A DNA stretch of 64,000 nucleotides from Capnocytophaga haemolytica (GTDB lineage: Bacteria; Bacteroidota; Bacteroidia; Flavobacteriales; Flavobacteriaceae): positions 649,501-713,500 of the forward strand of contig NZ_CP014227.1 in assembly GCF_001553545.1 (NCBI RefSeq), read 5' to 3'. The notes beneath the pieces were generated by a model. That model did not search any database and had not been told where the DNA came from. It worked only from the letters and a program-made list of their open reading frames with translations. The position numbers were made by a program, and so were the translations under genes. This document shows, piece after piece, positions 9,719 through 18,560 of the stretch; position 1 is the stretch's first letter, and the number at the start of each line of letters is the position of its first letter.

Positions 9719-10888
9719 TTAGTTATTTAATACTTGCTTGAACATAGCGTCCCATTTGGCTACAACGGGCTCCATTGCGTAGTTTTCAGCGTTTTTAAGT
9801 ACGTTTTGCTGTATTTGTGTGCGCAGTTCAGGGTTGGTCATCAGCTTGCAGAGCTGCGTTACATAAGCCTCAATATTGTCGTTAGGTACTACAAAGCCAT
9901 TGACTCCATTAGGTGCTAAGAGCTCTCTTACTCCCGCTGAGCAGCTAAAGGCAATAGGTACTAAGCCAGCTTGTTGAGCTTCGATAAGCACCAAACCTGC
10001 CCCCTCGATCTGTGAGGAGAGGCAGAAGATGGCAGCCTCGTTGTAGAAAGGAATGGTGCTTTCTTGTCGCCCGTAGAAGGTAATGCGCTCTAAGCCATAA
10101 TCAGCTGCCATTTGCCTTAGGTGAGGTAGCTCTGGTCCTTCGCCTACTAAGCGCATTTCCCAATCAGGGAAGTCCTTATATAGATGTTGCCATATCTCTA
10201 CTAAACGGTCTACGCGCTTGTCCATATATGACATTCGCCCGATATAGAGCAGGTGCTTTTTCTTTTCCAAACTGTAAGGCTTAGAGAGAGGAAGCAGCCC
10301 CATAGGTACAGCTACTATCTTGTGATTATCGGTAAGATGTAAAGCAGAGGTAAGTTCTTCTTTATAAGCTTCGCAAAGCACTGAAAAAGCGTGGTAGTGG
10401 TTTAATATATAGCGGTATTTTTCAATCTTAATACGCCGTTGGAGGTGGTAAAGTGGTATTTTTACCCCACCATACCACAAGAGATTGAAGAAGTTTGTAT
10501 GTGCTTTTGTCTGTAAACGCTCAAGGGCATCTTCAAGCTGCCAGAAGGTCATTCCGTAATGGGCGAAGATACACTTACAGTCTGTTTTCTTAAAAATGCC
10601 TTCGCGCCCTGCCTTGAAAGCTTTGCCAATAAAAACGAGTATTTTTATGTCCAATTCATTGACTTTATCTGCCAATGATACTTTGGCTGGAGAGAGGAAG
10701 TGGGTTTTATCAACGTGAATAAAAGTGATGTGTTGATGGTCTTTTTCTTCAATGGCTGCTTCATTGATCTTAGAAGAGAAAACAAAAGTTCTATAGCCCA
10801 ATTCCTTTAGATAAGGTGCTATATTTGAAGTGATTTTTTCTCCTCCTCCATAAGGGTAACGCCCGTGTACAAAGCCTATGTTGATCAT
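9719..10888 (-). CDS. Glycosyltransferase family 4 protein
   Basis: A 389-residue GT-B enzyme, cytosolic or membrane-associated, transferring a sugar from a nucleotide donor during surface-glycan synthesis. The N-terminal acceptor domain begins INIGFVHGRYPYGGGEK. The C-terminal donor domain has LLYIGRMSYMDKRVDRLVE and the typical EX7E-like region FCLSSQIEGAGLVLIEAQQAG. It ends 15 bp before the LTA-synthase-like start and begins 6 bp after the stop of the next upstream gene, so these genes form one leftward operon. Donor and acceptor cannot be told from sequence. Confidence 0.9.
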   Translation of the reverse strand: MINIGFVHGRYPYGGGEKITSNIAPYLKELGYRTFVFSSKINEAAIEEKDHQHITFIHVDKTHFLSPAKVSLADKVNELDIKILVFIGKAFKAGREGIFKKTDCKCIFAHYGMTFWQLEDALERLQTKAHTNFFNLLWYGGVKIPLYHLQRRIKIEKYRYILNHYHAFSVLCEAYKEELTSALHLTDNHKIVAVPMGLLPLSKPYSLEKKKHLLYIGRMSYMDKRVDRLVEIWQHLYKDFPDWEMRLVGEGPELPHLRQMAADYGLERITFYGRQESTIPFYNEAAIFCLSSQIEGAGLVLIEAQQAGLVPIAFSCSAGVRELLAPNGVNGFVVPNDNIEAYVTQLCKLMTNPELRTQIQQNVLKNAENYAMEPVVAKWDAMFKQVLNN

Positions 10889-10894
10889 ATTGGG

Positions 10895-11965
10895 TTATAT
10901 TCGTTGATATAGTTGTAAATAATTGCGTGTCATCACGCGATAGTCGAACTGTGAAGCCCATTGTTGCAATTGGTTGCTGTAGTTCTGTTTGTTTGAAAGG
11001 TATGTCTGCATACCATCTTTAAAAGTTTTAGCCATTACCTCTGGTGTAAAACTATCGAAGTAGAAAGCTACCTCTCCTCCTATTTCAGGTAAACTTGTGT
11101 ATCTACTCAAGAATACAGGCTTACCAAAGGTCATTGCCTCAATAGGGGGGATACCAAAGCCTTCTGCTAAAGAAGGATGACACATAGCCTGAGAATTGGC
11201 TATTAATGCTTTTTTATCCTCCTCTGAGATATGACTCAATATATGTACTCTATCCGCAACTCCTAAATCTTTAGCAATAGTCCACATATCATTGTAGTAA
11301 GAATCTTTTTGGCTTGATGAGACAATCACTAAATCTTCTTCTATAAAAGGCAACATTTGCACTAATGCTTTTTGGTTCTTCTTGTAAGCAATAACACCTA
11401 TGTTGAGGATGTATTTTTTATCTTTCAAAAAAGGGTATTTTTCTAAACTGTATTCTTGTTTGTCAGGAAATTGGATTCCATTGTGTATTACTACAATTTC
11501 CTTAACATTATTTAGGTTTAACAGTTCTTTATTTTTTAAGATATCATTCCTTACAAAATTAGAAATACAGACCAAGTAATCTGTATTCTGCAGATTTCTA
11601 TTTACAATGTTCAAGGCTTTTGTATAGTCGCCTTCCTCATATAAAAAATTCAAATCATGCAAAGTAAGAATTTTTTTAGTATGCTTATAGGTTTTACGGA
11701 AGTAATGAGTCAACTGATGTGTAGAATGTATAATATCGTATGATCTACTAAAACATTCGTAAAATTTGTGCCATTTTTTATATTCTACCACAACGGAATC
11801 TGGTAAGTTCGACAATGCACGCTTGGGTCCAAAATAATATATATCAACATCAAGGTCTATCTCTGCTGATATACCCTTCATCAGGTTCTCACAAACATTA
11901 GCAAGGCCTGTATGTGGATAGCGAAGACGTTCAACGTCAATAAGTATCTTTTTCCTTATGCTCAT
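10895..11965 (-). CDS. Glycosyltransferase family 4 protein
   Basis: A 356-residue GT-B enzyme. Recognisable parts are KKILIDVERLRYPHTGLAN at the N-terminus, LNIGVIAYKKNQKALVQ at the domain boundary and MCHPSLAEGFGIPPIEAM in the nucleotide-sugar domain. The last motif is typical of mannosyl/rhamnosyl-like GT4 enzymes, but the sugar is not assigned. A promoter with both boxes lies at 11986-12017, so this is probably the first gene of the leftward operon that continues through the next GT4 to the LTA-synthase-like gene. Its codons are distinctly more AT-rich than those of purL or acn, as is usual for glycan loci. Confidence 0.9.
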   Translation of the reverse strand: MSIRKKILIDVERLRYPHTGLANVCENLMKGISAEIDLDVDIYYFGPKRALSNLPDSVVVEYKKWHKFYECFSRSYDIIHSTHQLTHYFRKTYKHTKKILTLHDLNFLYEEGDYTKALNIVNRNLQNTDYLVCISNFVRNDILKNKELLNLNNVKEIVVIHNGIQFPDKQEYSLEKYPFLKDKKYILNIGVIAYKKNQKALVQMLPFIEEDLVIVSSSQKDSYYNDMWTIAKDLGVADRVHILSHISEEDKKALIANSQAMCHPSLAEGFGIPPIEAMTFGKPVFLSRYTSLPEIGGEVAFYFDSFTPEVMAKTFKDGMQTYLSNKQNYSNQLQQWASQFDYRVMTRNYLQLYQRI

Positions 11966-11985
11966 AAATTTCTTATATGAAAGTG

Positions 11986-12017
11986 CAAAGATACAAAAAA
12001 TATATCTATCTTTGCAA
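11986..12017 (-). promoter_or_regulatory. Promoter of the leftward glycan operon
   Basis: On the minus strand: TTTG at 12014-12017, a 20-bp spacer, TATCTTTG at 11986-11993; the ATG is about 20 bp downstream. Confidence 0.7.
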
Positions 12018-12130
12018 AAATATTTTTTCGACTCAGGTCAATCGTATGGAAAAAGCGGGTTTATGACTGTATGAAGTGTGTAAAATAGAGGTTTTTTGAC
12101 AGTATTATAATCCGTTGATTGTTCGATAGT

Positions 12131-12196
12131 TGTTTGCTAAACCTAATACTATCCTCTTACTAACCTAATACTAACGTAATACTATGGTATTAACTA
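12131..12196. repeat. Undecamer array (11-bp period)
   Basis: Five units in exact 11-bp phase from 12142 to 12196, including CCTAATACTAT, CCTCTTACTAA and CGTAATACTAT, with a weaker unit at 12131. It lies in the 327-bp spacer between divergent glycan genes; besides it and the promoter the spacer holds nothing else I can identify. Confidence 0.75.
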
Positions 12197-12292
12197 AATA
12201 GGGATCAGTCAGGGATTCATAGGTATGGCTTTTGTGTGTGATTGACTTGTTTTCAATTTTAAGTTTATATTATATTAATATTCATATAAATA

Positions 12293-13306
12293 ATGGATTA
12301 TAGCGTTTTTAAAGGAAAGAAAATTATCCTCATTATTCCTAATCATTACAAAATTCCAGAATTGATGAAGTACAATGTGGAGCGATTAGGGATGGAAGTT
12401 ACTGTAGCTTCATCAAAACCTTTTAAGTATAAACACTTAGGGCATAAACTGCACAATGCATTCCGAAAGACTTTCTATAAAGATCGCACTTTCAAAAAAG
12501 CATTAGAGAAGCGATATAATTTTGAGGAAGTACTCAAGCAAACTGCTTCTCTGAAAGAAAAGGCAGATTATGTACTCATTATTCGCCCAGATGCTATTCC
12601 TTTACAGCAAACTGACTTAGTTTTTTCTCTTGGCAAAAGAGTCGTTGCTTACCAATGGGATGGACTGAATCGCTATCCTGAAATTTTTGAGTATATAAAA
12701 AAGTATAAGCACTTTTATTCCTTCGACCCTGACGATTACCAGCGATATAAAGACCAATATCCACAGTTGAAACTCTGTACTAATTTCTACTTTGATGATG
12801 ATCGCGTTGGAGAGGTAACCCCCAACAACTCTGTTTATTACGCAGGAGCTTATGTAGCAAATCGCATTGAAGATACACTTTTTTTAGTAAATGAACTTAC
12901 AAAATATGATTTGCCTTTAGATATCAACATCTCTGGTATTGAACCTCATAAATACCTCTACGACAGAACTCATATAAACTTTGCTTCATTCAGTTTTATG
13001 GAGAACCTCAGACGTACCAAATCTGCCAAGGTGCTCTTAGACTTTAAGATTGTAGAACACAATGGACTTTCAATGCGCTTCTTTGAGGCGTTAAAATACA
13101 AAAAGAAAATCATAACTAACAATACGACTGTTGTTAATTATGATTTCTATAATCCTAATAATATCTTTATTCTTCACAAAGACCCCTTAGAGCGATTGGG
13201 CGATTTTCTCCACTCTGATTATCAAGAAGTACCTGAGGAGATCGTGCAGTATTATGCTTTTAGCTCGTGGCTTTATCGCCTTTTGGAAGGAGAATATCGT
13301 CAGTAA
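12293..13306 (+). CDS. RfaS/CgeB-like surface-glycan biosynthesis protein
   Basis: A 337-residue protein resembling the group often named after the LPS-core protein RfaS, or CgeB-like proteins, which look like degenerate glycosyltransferases. Features: KGKKIILIIPNHYKIP at the start, VAYQWDGLNRYPE and HFYSFDPDDYQRYK in the middle, and AKVLLDFKIVEHNGLSMRFFEAL near residue 250, a donor-domain-like segment. Its role is probably attachment of a core-oligosaccharide sugar. It is the only rightward gene in this block, and its last 47 bp overlap the 3' end of the convergent ligase gene. No clear -7 box is seen directly upstream. Confidence 0.7.
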   Translation: MDYSVFKGKKIILIIPNHYKIPELMKYNVERLGMEVTVASSKPFKYKHLGHKLHNAFRKTFYKDRTFKKALEKRYNFEEVLKQTASLKEKADYVLIIRPDAIPLQQTDLVFSLGKRVVAYQWDGLNRYPEIFEYIKKYKHFYSFDPDDYQRYKDQYPQLKLCTNFYFDDDRVGEVTPNNSVYYAGAYVANRIEDTLFLVNELTKYDLPLDINISGIEPHKYLYDRTHINFASFSFMENLRRTKSAKVLLDFKIVEHNGLSMRFFEALKYKKKIITNNTTVVNYDFYNPNNIFILHKDPLERLGDFLHSDYQEVPEEIVQYYAFSSWLYRLLEGEYRQ

Positions 13307-14501
13307 AGAACAATAGAAACCATATTCCATAGATGAATATAGGGATTGACTCATCAATCATTAGCATCTGAGTAGCCGATTGGGTTGCTACTAAGGCTAT
13401 AATAAGAAAGGCAAGTTGTTTTTTACGAGTGATAAAGAAGGGCATTGTGAATGTTGCTAAGAGTACAGCTAAACCAACCGTACCATACACAATGAGTGTT
13501 TGTAAATACTGGCTGTGCGAATCAGTATAAGGATAAACCTGACTATCTAAAAAATGACCGTTATAATATTCACATTCAGGGTGCGCCATCCTATGCTGTG
13601 TGAAAAAATACTGGCCTTCATTAGCCCCCCAACCTAATAGGGGCTTTTCTTTAATCATCTCCTTAGCTACTTTAAAAAGAAACAGACGAGGCTCCTCCTT
13701 TAGGTGATTGTTATCAAGCCGTTTATTATGCGCAAATAGCAACCCAGCTACGATAAGTACCCCTACTAAACACACTACCGATAACCATTTGTTGCGCTTC
13801 CAAGTCTCTATAACTACTATAAAGATCAGTGTAATCAAACACATCAAAAAGCCATTGCGCCCTTCTGTGATGGATAAAATATAAAACAATATTGCAAAGC
13901 ATAACACATAATAGCTAATAAGCCACCATCGCATCCGCTGATAACCCCGCGATACGAGATACCATATTCCAATAAGAGCTAAGTTTAAGTACATATTGTA
14001 CTTCATATGGTGATTTACAGAAGCAATCCGTTCATTAGCAAAAACCCAAGTCTTGTCCTCTGCTGCAATGAAGTTTCCTAAACCAATTTTGTAACATACA
14101 ATATACAACACCGAAAGCACTGCTACTACTATTAGTGTATTGAGGTAGTAACTCAGTTTGTGTTCTTTACCAAACCCCAAAAAACCACAGAAAACTAACA
14201 GTAGTAGATAGGCATTATTTCGTTCTAAAATCTTTACCCAACTGCGATAATAGAGTTTCTCAAAAGGTAAGTGTAGATAGAATAAACTAAAATATAGCAA
14301 TACTATGCATAGATACCAATGCTTTGCTTCCCATTTAAAACTTTGCCACCGTTTGTTGTATATAAATTCTATGCTCAGTGATAGAGGTAAGATGATCCAC
14401 AGATCACGCCAGCGATGTATATATACCACATTTGCAATTAAAAAGATTAAAAAGCATACTACTGGTAAGTAATTAACTCCGTATTTAATAACTGATTTCA
14501 T
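13260..14501 (-). CDS. O-antigen ligase/polymerase-like membrane protein
   Basis: A 413-residue protein with about ten hydrophobic helices and a periplasmic loop around residues 280-330 carrying PLLGWGANEGQYF, NGHFLDSQVYPYTDSHSQYL and YGTVGLAV. This is the signature of the Wzy/WaaL (O-antigen ligase) family, which joins polymerised glycan to lipid A-core or polymerises repeat units at the periplasmic face. Ligase and polymerase cannot be distinguished here. It overlaps the upstream GT4 gene by 17 bp, a sign of translational coupling, and overlaps the convergent gene at 12293-13306 by 47 bp. Confidence 0.88.
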   Translation of the reverse strand: MKSVIKYGVNYLPVVCFLIFLIANVVYIHRWRDLWIILPLSLSIEFIYNKRWQSFKWEAKHWYLCIVLLYFSLFYLHLPFEKLYYRSWVKILERNNAYLLLLVFCGFLGFGKEHKLSYYLNTLIVVAVLSVLYIVCYKIGLGNFIAAEDKTWVFANERIASVNHHMKYNMYLNLALIGIWYLVSRGYQRMRWWLISYYVLCFAILFYILSITEGRNGFLMCLITLIFIVVIETWKRNKWLSVVCLVGVLIVAGLLFAHNKRLDNNHLKEEPRLFLFKVAKEMIKEKPLLGWGANEGQYFFTQHRMAHPECEYYNGHFLDSQVYPYTDSHSQYLQTLIVYGTVGLAVLLATFTMPFFITRKKQLAFLIIALVATQSATQMLMIDESIPIFIYGIWFLLFFTDDILLPKGDKATS

Positions 14502-15600
14502 ATTGTATTTTTTTAACTTCTATTTTCTCTAAGTATTTTAATAATGATTCAATATGCCTTTCAATTGTTGGGTCGTATTTTAGGCATTCTTTGGGTTTAG
14601 TAAGGCGTGCTCCCCCTTTTTCTTTACGCACCACTGCCTCTTCTATGGCAGCTCTCAATGCTTTAGGGCTATTTCTATCAAAGAAAATGCCTGCCTTATC
14701 ATTAAACACTTCTCTACAAGCCATATTCTTTGAAAACACTATAGGAGTGCCACATAATACCGATTCTATCCCTACCAGCCCAAAAGGTTCATATTCTGAA
14801 GCCATTGCTGTGTAATCTACAGCATTGTAGAGTTCGGGCATATTATCGCAAAACCCCAAACTCTCTACATTTCGCATTGACTGTTCTATAGGAGTGCCTG
14901 CAACGGCTAACTTCACAGGTAGGTCTGTATTAGCAAAGAATGAAGCCAACACCTCAAAGCCTTTGCGCTTATGCCCTATTGAGGGGAACAAAAATACTGT
15001 TTTCTCCTCCTTCCAGCCATAGCGTGCTCTGATTGTCCTGCGAGCCTCTTCGCCGAGTACTTCAAATCGAGAAGTATCAATAGGAGGATAGAGTATAGTT
15101 ACTTTCTCAGCAGCTATTCCATAGTATTTAATAAGCTCTTCTTTCATTAACTCAGAATGTGCTACAATCGTGCGTACTGACTTAAAAGCAGCGCGTTCAC
15201 GATTGATCTGCCATTTATCAAAACACCCTACCTGTCTTGTATCTAAACTATTGTTATTAGCGTTGAGGTATCCCAAACGATTGCCGCCACATATCAGTAT
15301 ATCTGCGTTATCTGTGTAGTTAAATGTAATAACAGGAACCCCTTGCAGACGCTGTTTATTGAAAAAGCGGTAAAAGAAAAATATTCGTAAAGGCTTGGGT
15401 ATGTATTTTAAGTTGATTGTATGAGGTATAATCAGCGGATAGGTATCAAGTGAAGTATCAAACTTATCGGCATATACGTGTACCTTTATTCCACGTTGAG
15501 CGAAACTACGAATAAGGTCAAACATATAGCTTTCCGTTCCGCCTGCTTTTCTAAAACGCTCAATGGTGATGATGATCTCTTTCTTCTCCTCTGTTTTCAT
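14485..15600 (-). CDS. Glycosyltransferase family 4 protein
   Basis: A 371-residue GT-B enzyme. The N-terminus ITIERFRKAGGTESYMFDL resembles LPS-core glucosyltransferases of the WaaG type, and KVTILYPPIDTSRFE plus ASEYEPFGLVGIESVLCGTP mark the donor domain. It probably extends the LPS core in the cytosol before export. The start overlaps the stop of the GT2 gene by 4 bp and its end overlaps the ligase gene by 17 bp, giving a tightly coupled three-gene run GT2, GT4, ligase. Confidence 0.9.
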   Translation of the reverse strand: MKTEEKKEIIITIERFRKAGGTESYMFDLIRSFAQRGIKVHVYADKFDTSLDTYPLIIPHTINLKYIPKPLRIFFFYRFFNKQRLQGVPVITFNYTDNADILICGGNRLGYLNANNNSLDTRQVGCFDKWQINRERAAFKSVRTIVAHSELMKEELIKYYGIAAEKVTILYPPIDTSRFEVLGEEARRTIRARYGWKEEKTVFLFPSIGHKRKGFEVLASFFANTDLPVKLAVAGTPIEQSMRNVESLGFCDNMPELYNAVDYTAMASEYEPFGLVGIESVLCGTPIVFSKNMACREVFNDKAGIFFDRNSPKALRAAIEEAVVRKEKGGARLTKPKECLKYDPTIERHIESLLKYLEKIEVKKIQYEISY

Positions 15601-16367
15601 ACATTTTGATGTGCTTGGTGATATGCTTCATTGAGTTTTGCCAGCATAAAAAACTTATAATAGGCATCAATCTTTGCATATAAGTAGCCTTCTTTACCAT
15701 CTAAAAAGCCTCCTTTTATAAAATAAGTTTTGCAAAAAGCAATCATAGGAGCACATACAAATTTGAATAATGATACACGCTTAGGCTTGCGACGCAATAG
15801 TTCCGCATCAGTGTAGAGTTGTATCTTGCGCAATACATCCGTAAAACTGTCATTAGCCAAGTGCTCTAAGGCAAAGCGTTTGTCTTTCTTCAAATACAGC
15901 AGCTTACCATCAATCGTAGGGGTAGAGTGTATTGCAGGCAACCAGTTCACCTTACTTTTCTTAAAGAAGCGAATGTTATAATCAGGAAAAGTACTGCGCA
16001 TAAACCGCCCCATAAAGTAATTCTTGCGTGGCACTGCTAAGGCATCAAATTCTTCAGTTTGCAACCTTCGCAATAGTTCATCTTTAAGCGTTGTAGGCAC
16101 CATCTCGTCAGCGTCAATAAGCAACACCCACTCATTAGCAGCCGACTGTATTGCATAATTTCTAGCAGGCTCCACATACGACAATCTCTCGTGATAAACA
16201 ATTTTACAGCCGTATTGCTCAGCAATAGCAATTGTGCGGTCAGTACTTTGCATATCGCACACCACTACCTCGTCAAAGTCCTTAACAGTTTCTAAGACGG
16301 TTTGTAGATGCTTTTCCGCATTGTAAGTGTTGATGACTACTGATATTTTTGGTTCCAACAGGATCAT
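15597..16367 (-). CDS. Glycosyltransferase family 2 protein (LPS-core type)
   Basis: A 256-residue GT-A enzyme. It has ISVVINTYNAEKHL at the N-terminus, DMQSTDRTIAIAEQYG, the metal-binding DAD in LLIDADEMVP near residue 93 and ARNYAIQSA, the pattern of the KdtX/WaaE group that adds a beta-linked glucose or related sugar to the inner core. It is the first gene of the coupled set with the GT4 and ligase genes. A broken sod gene lies directly upstream, so the promoter for this set may be the old sod promoter at 17164; I see no nearer -7 box. Confidence 0.9.
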   Translation of the reverse strand: MILLEPKISVVINTYNAEKHLQTVLETVKDFDEVVVCDMQSTDRTIAIAEQYGCKIVYHERLSYVEPARNYAIQSAANEWVLLIDADEMVPTTLKDELLRRLQTEEFDALAVPRKNYFMGRFMRSTFPDYNIRFFKKSKVNWLPAIHSTPTIDGKLLYLKKDKRFALEHLANDSFTDVLRKIQLYTDAELLRRKPKRVSLFKFVCAPMIAFCKTYFIKGGFLDGKEGYLYAKIDAYYKFFMLAKLNEAYHQAHQNV

Positions 16368-16373
16368 TTTTTT

Positions 16374-17140
16374 CTAATTTATCATCTTCTCATATCTCCT
16401 CCCCACATTCTCCCAATCAATCACATTAAAAAAGTTAGTGGTGTAGTCGCTGCGTTTGTTTTGGTGTTTGAGGTAGTAGGCGTGTTCTCAAACGTCCATT
16501 GCCAGGATAGGGGTGCCTGATACTTCTAAGCCTGCCATCAGCGGACAGTCTTGATTGGCAGTGCTTACTACGGCGAGCTTGCCATTTTTAACTACAAGCC
16601 ACACCCAGCCTGAACCAAAACGTTTAGCCCCTGCCTCTGCAAATACTTTCTTAAAAGCCTCAAAACTGCCAAAGTCGCGATTGATAGCTGCTGCTAATTT
16701 ACCTGTGGGTTGCCCACCCCCTTTGGGTGAGATAATGTCAAAATACATTGTATGATTGTAATAGCCCCCAGCGTTGTTGTGCAGAGCTGCATTGTTGATA
16801 TCAAGTGTACGGATGAGTTCCTCAATAGGTTTTTGTGCCTCTGGCCTGCCTGCCACTGCCTTATTCAGGTTGTTGATATAACCTACATAATGCTTTGAGA
16901 AATGGATGTACATCGTCTCTGTGTCAATATACTTATCTACGGCATTGAGTCGTACTTCAGCGGCACAACTGCAAAAGCACCTGCTTCTGCCTCCACATCA
17001 GTAGGCTTGCCATAGTCAGTGGACTTCCCACGGTTCTGCTGCTCTTTCGCCTGAGCCTTCTTTACTACTTTCTTCTGAGCGTACAAATTGCCAAAACCTA
17101 CTGCCATAGTAGCTACTGTGATAATGTTTTTTAATTTCAT
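16374..17140 (-). pseudogene. sodA: Exported Fe/Mn superoxide dismutase, broken twice
   Basis: The intact ancestor would have a signal peptide (MKLKNIITVATMAVGFGNLYA) followed by a Lys-rich linker and the SOD domain. Two lesions are visible. A 1-base loss between 16946 and 16952 moves the frame after LKYD and creates a stop at 16937; the correct frame resumes as NAVDKYIDTETMYIHF. At 16488-16490 a TGA stands where the invariant Trp of DVWEHAYYLKH should be, and the homologous frame continues EHAYYLKHQNKRSDY to a TAG at 16374. Metal ligands His (MYIHFSKH), His (YYNHTMYF), and the D/H of DVxEH are still recognisable. Either a recent pseudogene or two sequence errors. A promoter (17164-17171) is intact. 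Confidence 0.85.
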
Positions 17141-17163
17141 ATAGTGATTTTGCTTTCCGGGGA

Positions 17164-17171
17164 CAAAGGTA
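17164..17171 (-). promoter_or_regulatory. Promoter -7 box of the sod pseudogene
   Basis: TACCTTTG on the minus strand, 23 bp before the ATG of the signal-peptide part. It is followed upstream by a four-unit heptad array. Confidence 0.6.
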
Positions 17172-17174
17172 CGA

Positions 17175-17202
17175 AATAATGATGAATGAGCAATGATTAA
17201 TT
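17175..17202. repeat. Heptad array, AT-rich type
   Basis: Four exact 7-bp units (AATAATG, ATGAATG, AGCAATG, ATTAATT) between the leuS fragment and the sod promoter. Confidence 0.55.
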
Positions 17203-17231
17203 CTTCTTTTCTCAGAAATAAACCCTAAAAG

Positions 17232-18275
17232 CTATAGCATCACATTGATAATCCACCCTGGTACCACGATTATCTTCTTAGGAGCCGACCCTCCTAACTG
17301 TGCCACGGTCTGTTCATCAGTGAGGATTACCGCCTCAATATCCTTCACACTTATATCGGCAGGGAACGACTTCTTAAACCACATTTTACCGTTGAACGAC
17401 ACAGGGTATTCCTTTTCGCTTTCTACCAAGTACTTATCCTCGTGTACGGGATAAGGTGCATACGCCATACTCTCATTGTGCCCCAAGCGGTGCCATAGCT
17501 CTTCTGCAAGATGGGGCGCAAAGGGGGCAATGAACACTATTAGGGGCTCTAATATTGTCTTGTGGTGGCACTGTTCTGCAGCCAGCTCGTTTACGCATAT
17601 CATAAACTGACTCACAGAGGTGTTAAACGAAAACGTCTCTATATCCTCATTTACTTTCTTAATAGTCTTGTGCAGCGTCTTGAGCATTGCTGCTGTGGGC
17701 TGCTCCTCACTTATCGCTCTCTCGCTGACGTACAAACGCCATAGCTTTTTCAAGAAATTATACACCCCTGATATGCCCAGTGTATTCCACGGCTTAGCTT
17801 GCTCCACCGGGCCTAAAAACATTTCGTAAAGCCTGAGCGTATCTGCCCCGTATTGCTCGCATATATCATCGGGATTAACGACATTGTACTTCGATTTCGA
17901 CATCTTTTCTACCTCGCGCCTGCAAAGATACTTGCCACCTTCTGTTTCAAAAGTAGCCTCAGGATAATCGGGTCGCCACGCTTTAAAGGGTTCTATGTCC
18001 AACTCATCGCTAACGTCTTTGAGGAGGAATATATCTACGTGCAAGACCTACGCTTTCTTGTCGCCAATAAGTCCTTTGCTGACAAAAGTATTCGTGCCCT
18101 CCAAACGATACGCAAAAGCACTCATACCCAATATTACCCCTGATTGACGAGCCTCTTAAACGGCTCTTCTACAATTATATAGTCTCTGTCCTTTAAAAAC
18201 TTATTCCAAAACCGACTGTACAGCAGGTACCCTGTAGTGTGCTTGCTACCCGCTACATAGAGATCTACATCGCGT
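17232..18275 (-). pseudogene. leuS: Leucyl-tRNA synthetase, 3' fragment with frameshift and nonsense codon
   Basis: The encoded segments match the C-terminal part of Leu[22 protein letters not shown], then KRLVNQG, SAFAYRLEGTNTFVSKG, HVDIFLLKDVSDELDIEPF, the class-I motif KMSKSKYN, the anticodon-binding region and the C-terminal editing/tail domain ending WIINVML. Reading from the right, the frame breaks at a G-run (18137-18140), where one base is missing, and a TAG at 18048-18050 replaces a Gln-like codon. Roughly the first 60% of LeuRS, including the HIGH motif, is absent. Since LeuRS is essential, an intact copy must exist elsewhere, or the sequence or assembly is wrong here. The open frame from 18044 has only a TTG start and should not be taken as a gene. 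Confidence 0.85.
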
Positions 18276-18282
18276 CAATAGA

Positions 18283-18488
18283 GAAGGGTTCCCTTCACAG
18301 GGAAGGCAATGCTCTCTTTGGGTAATAAACTGTACCCTTGGACCTTTTACTACCTGCTCAAAGGCGGTGAGATCTGCCTTAGCATCAAGGTGAATAAAGA
18401 ACATAGCGTCCTCATCATCCAATTGGGTGATCATTCGCTGTAATTGCTCAGGGGCTTTATGGGCTAATATGATGTAATTCTTTATCAT
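18283..18488 (-). pseudogene. 5' fragment of a core-2/I-branching-type glycosyltransferase (GT14-like)
   Basis: From the ATG at 18488 about 60 residues match the start of this family: MIKNYIILAHKAPEQLQRMI, then MFFIHLDAKADLTAF and RVQFITQRE. Homology then stops, and the frame runs through a short palindrome (GAAGGGTTCCCTTC at 18283-18296) into out-of-frame leuS sequence. Normal members are roughly 280-300 residues. The gene keeps its own promoter (18509-18516). The remainder of the gene is missing, consistent with a deletion or rearrangement that joined this gene's 5' end to the middle of leuS. Confidence 0.75.
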
Positions 18489-18508
18489 TGTTAAAATCTT
18501 CCAAAATG

Positions 18509-18516
18509 CAAAGTTA
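18509..18516 (-). promoter_or_regulatory. Promoter -7 box of the GT14-like fragment
   Basis: TAACTTTG on the minus strand, 20 bp before the ATG at 18488. Confidence 0.5.
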
Positions 18517-18560
18517 CGTATTTTCTTTTAATAAGCCACTATTGTTTGCTGAAAAGTCTC

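Noticed and set aside
16488..16490. TGA read as tryptophan (altered genetic code)
   Set aside because: Other genes here end in TGA and use TGG for Trp; the sod gene is also frameshifted, so simple gene decay or sequence error is more likely.
17232..18044. 270-codon open frame as a separate gene
   Set aside because: It has only a TTG start created after the TAG at 18048; it is the C-terminal part of LeuRS inside a pseudogene.
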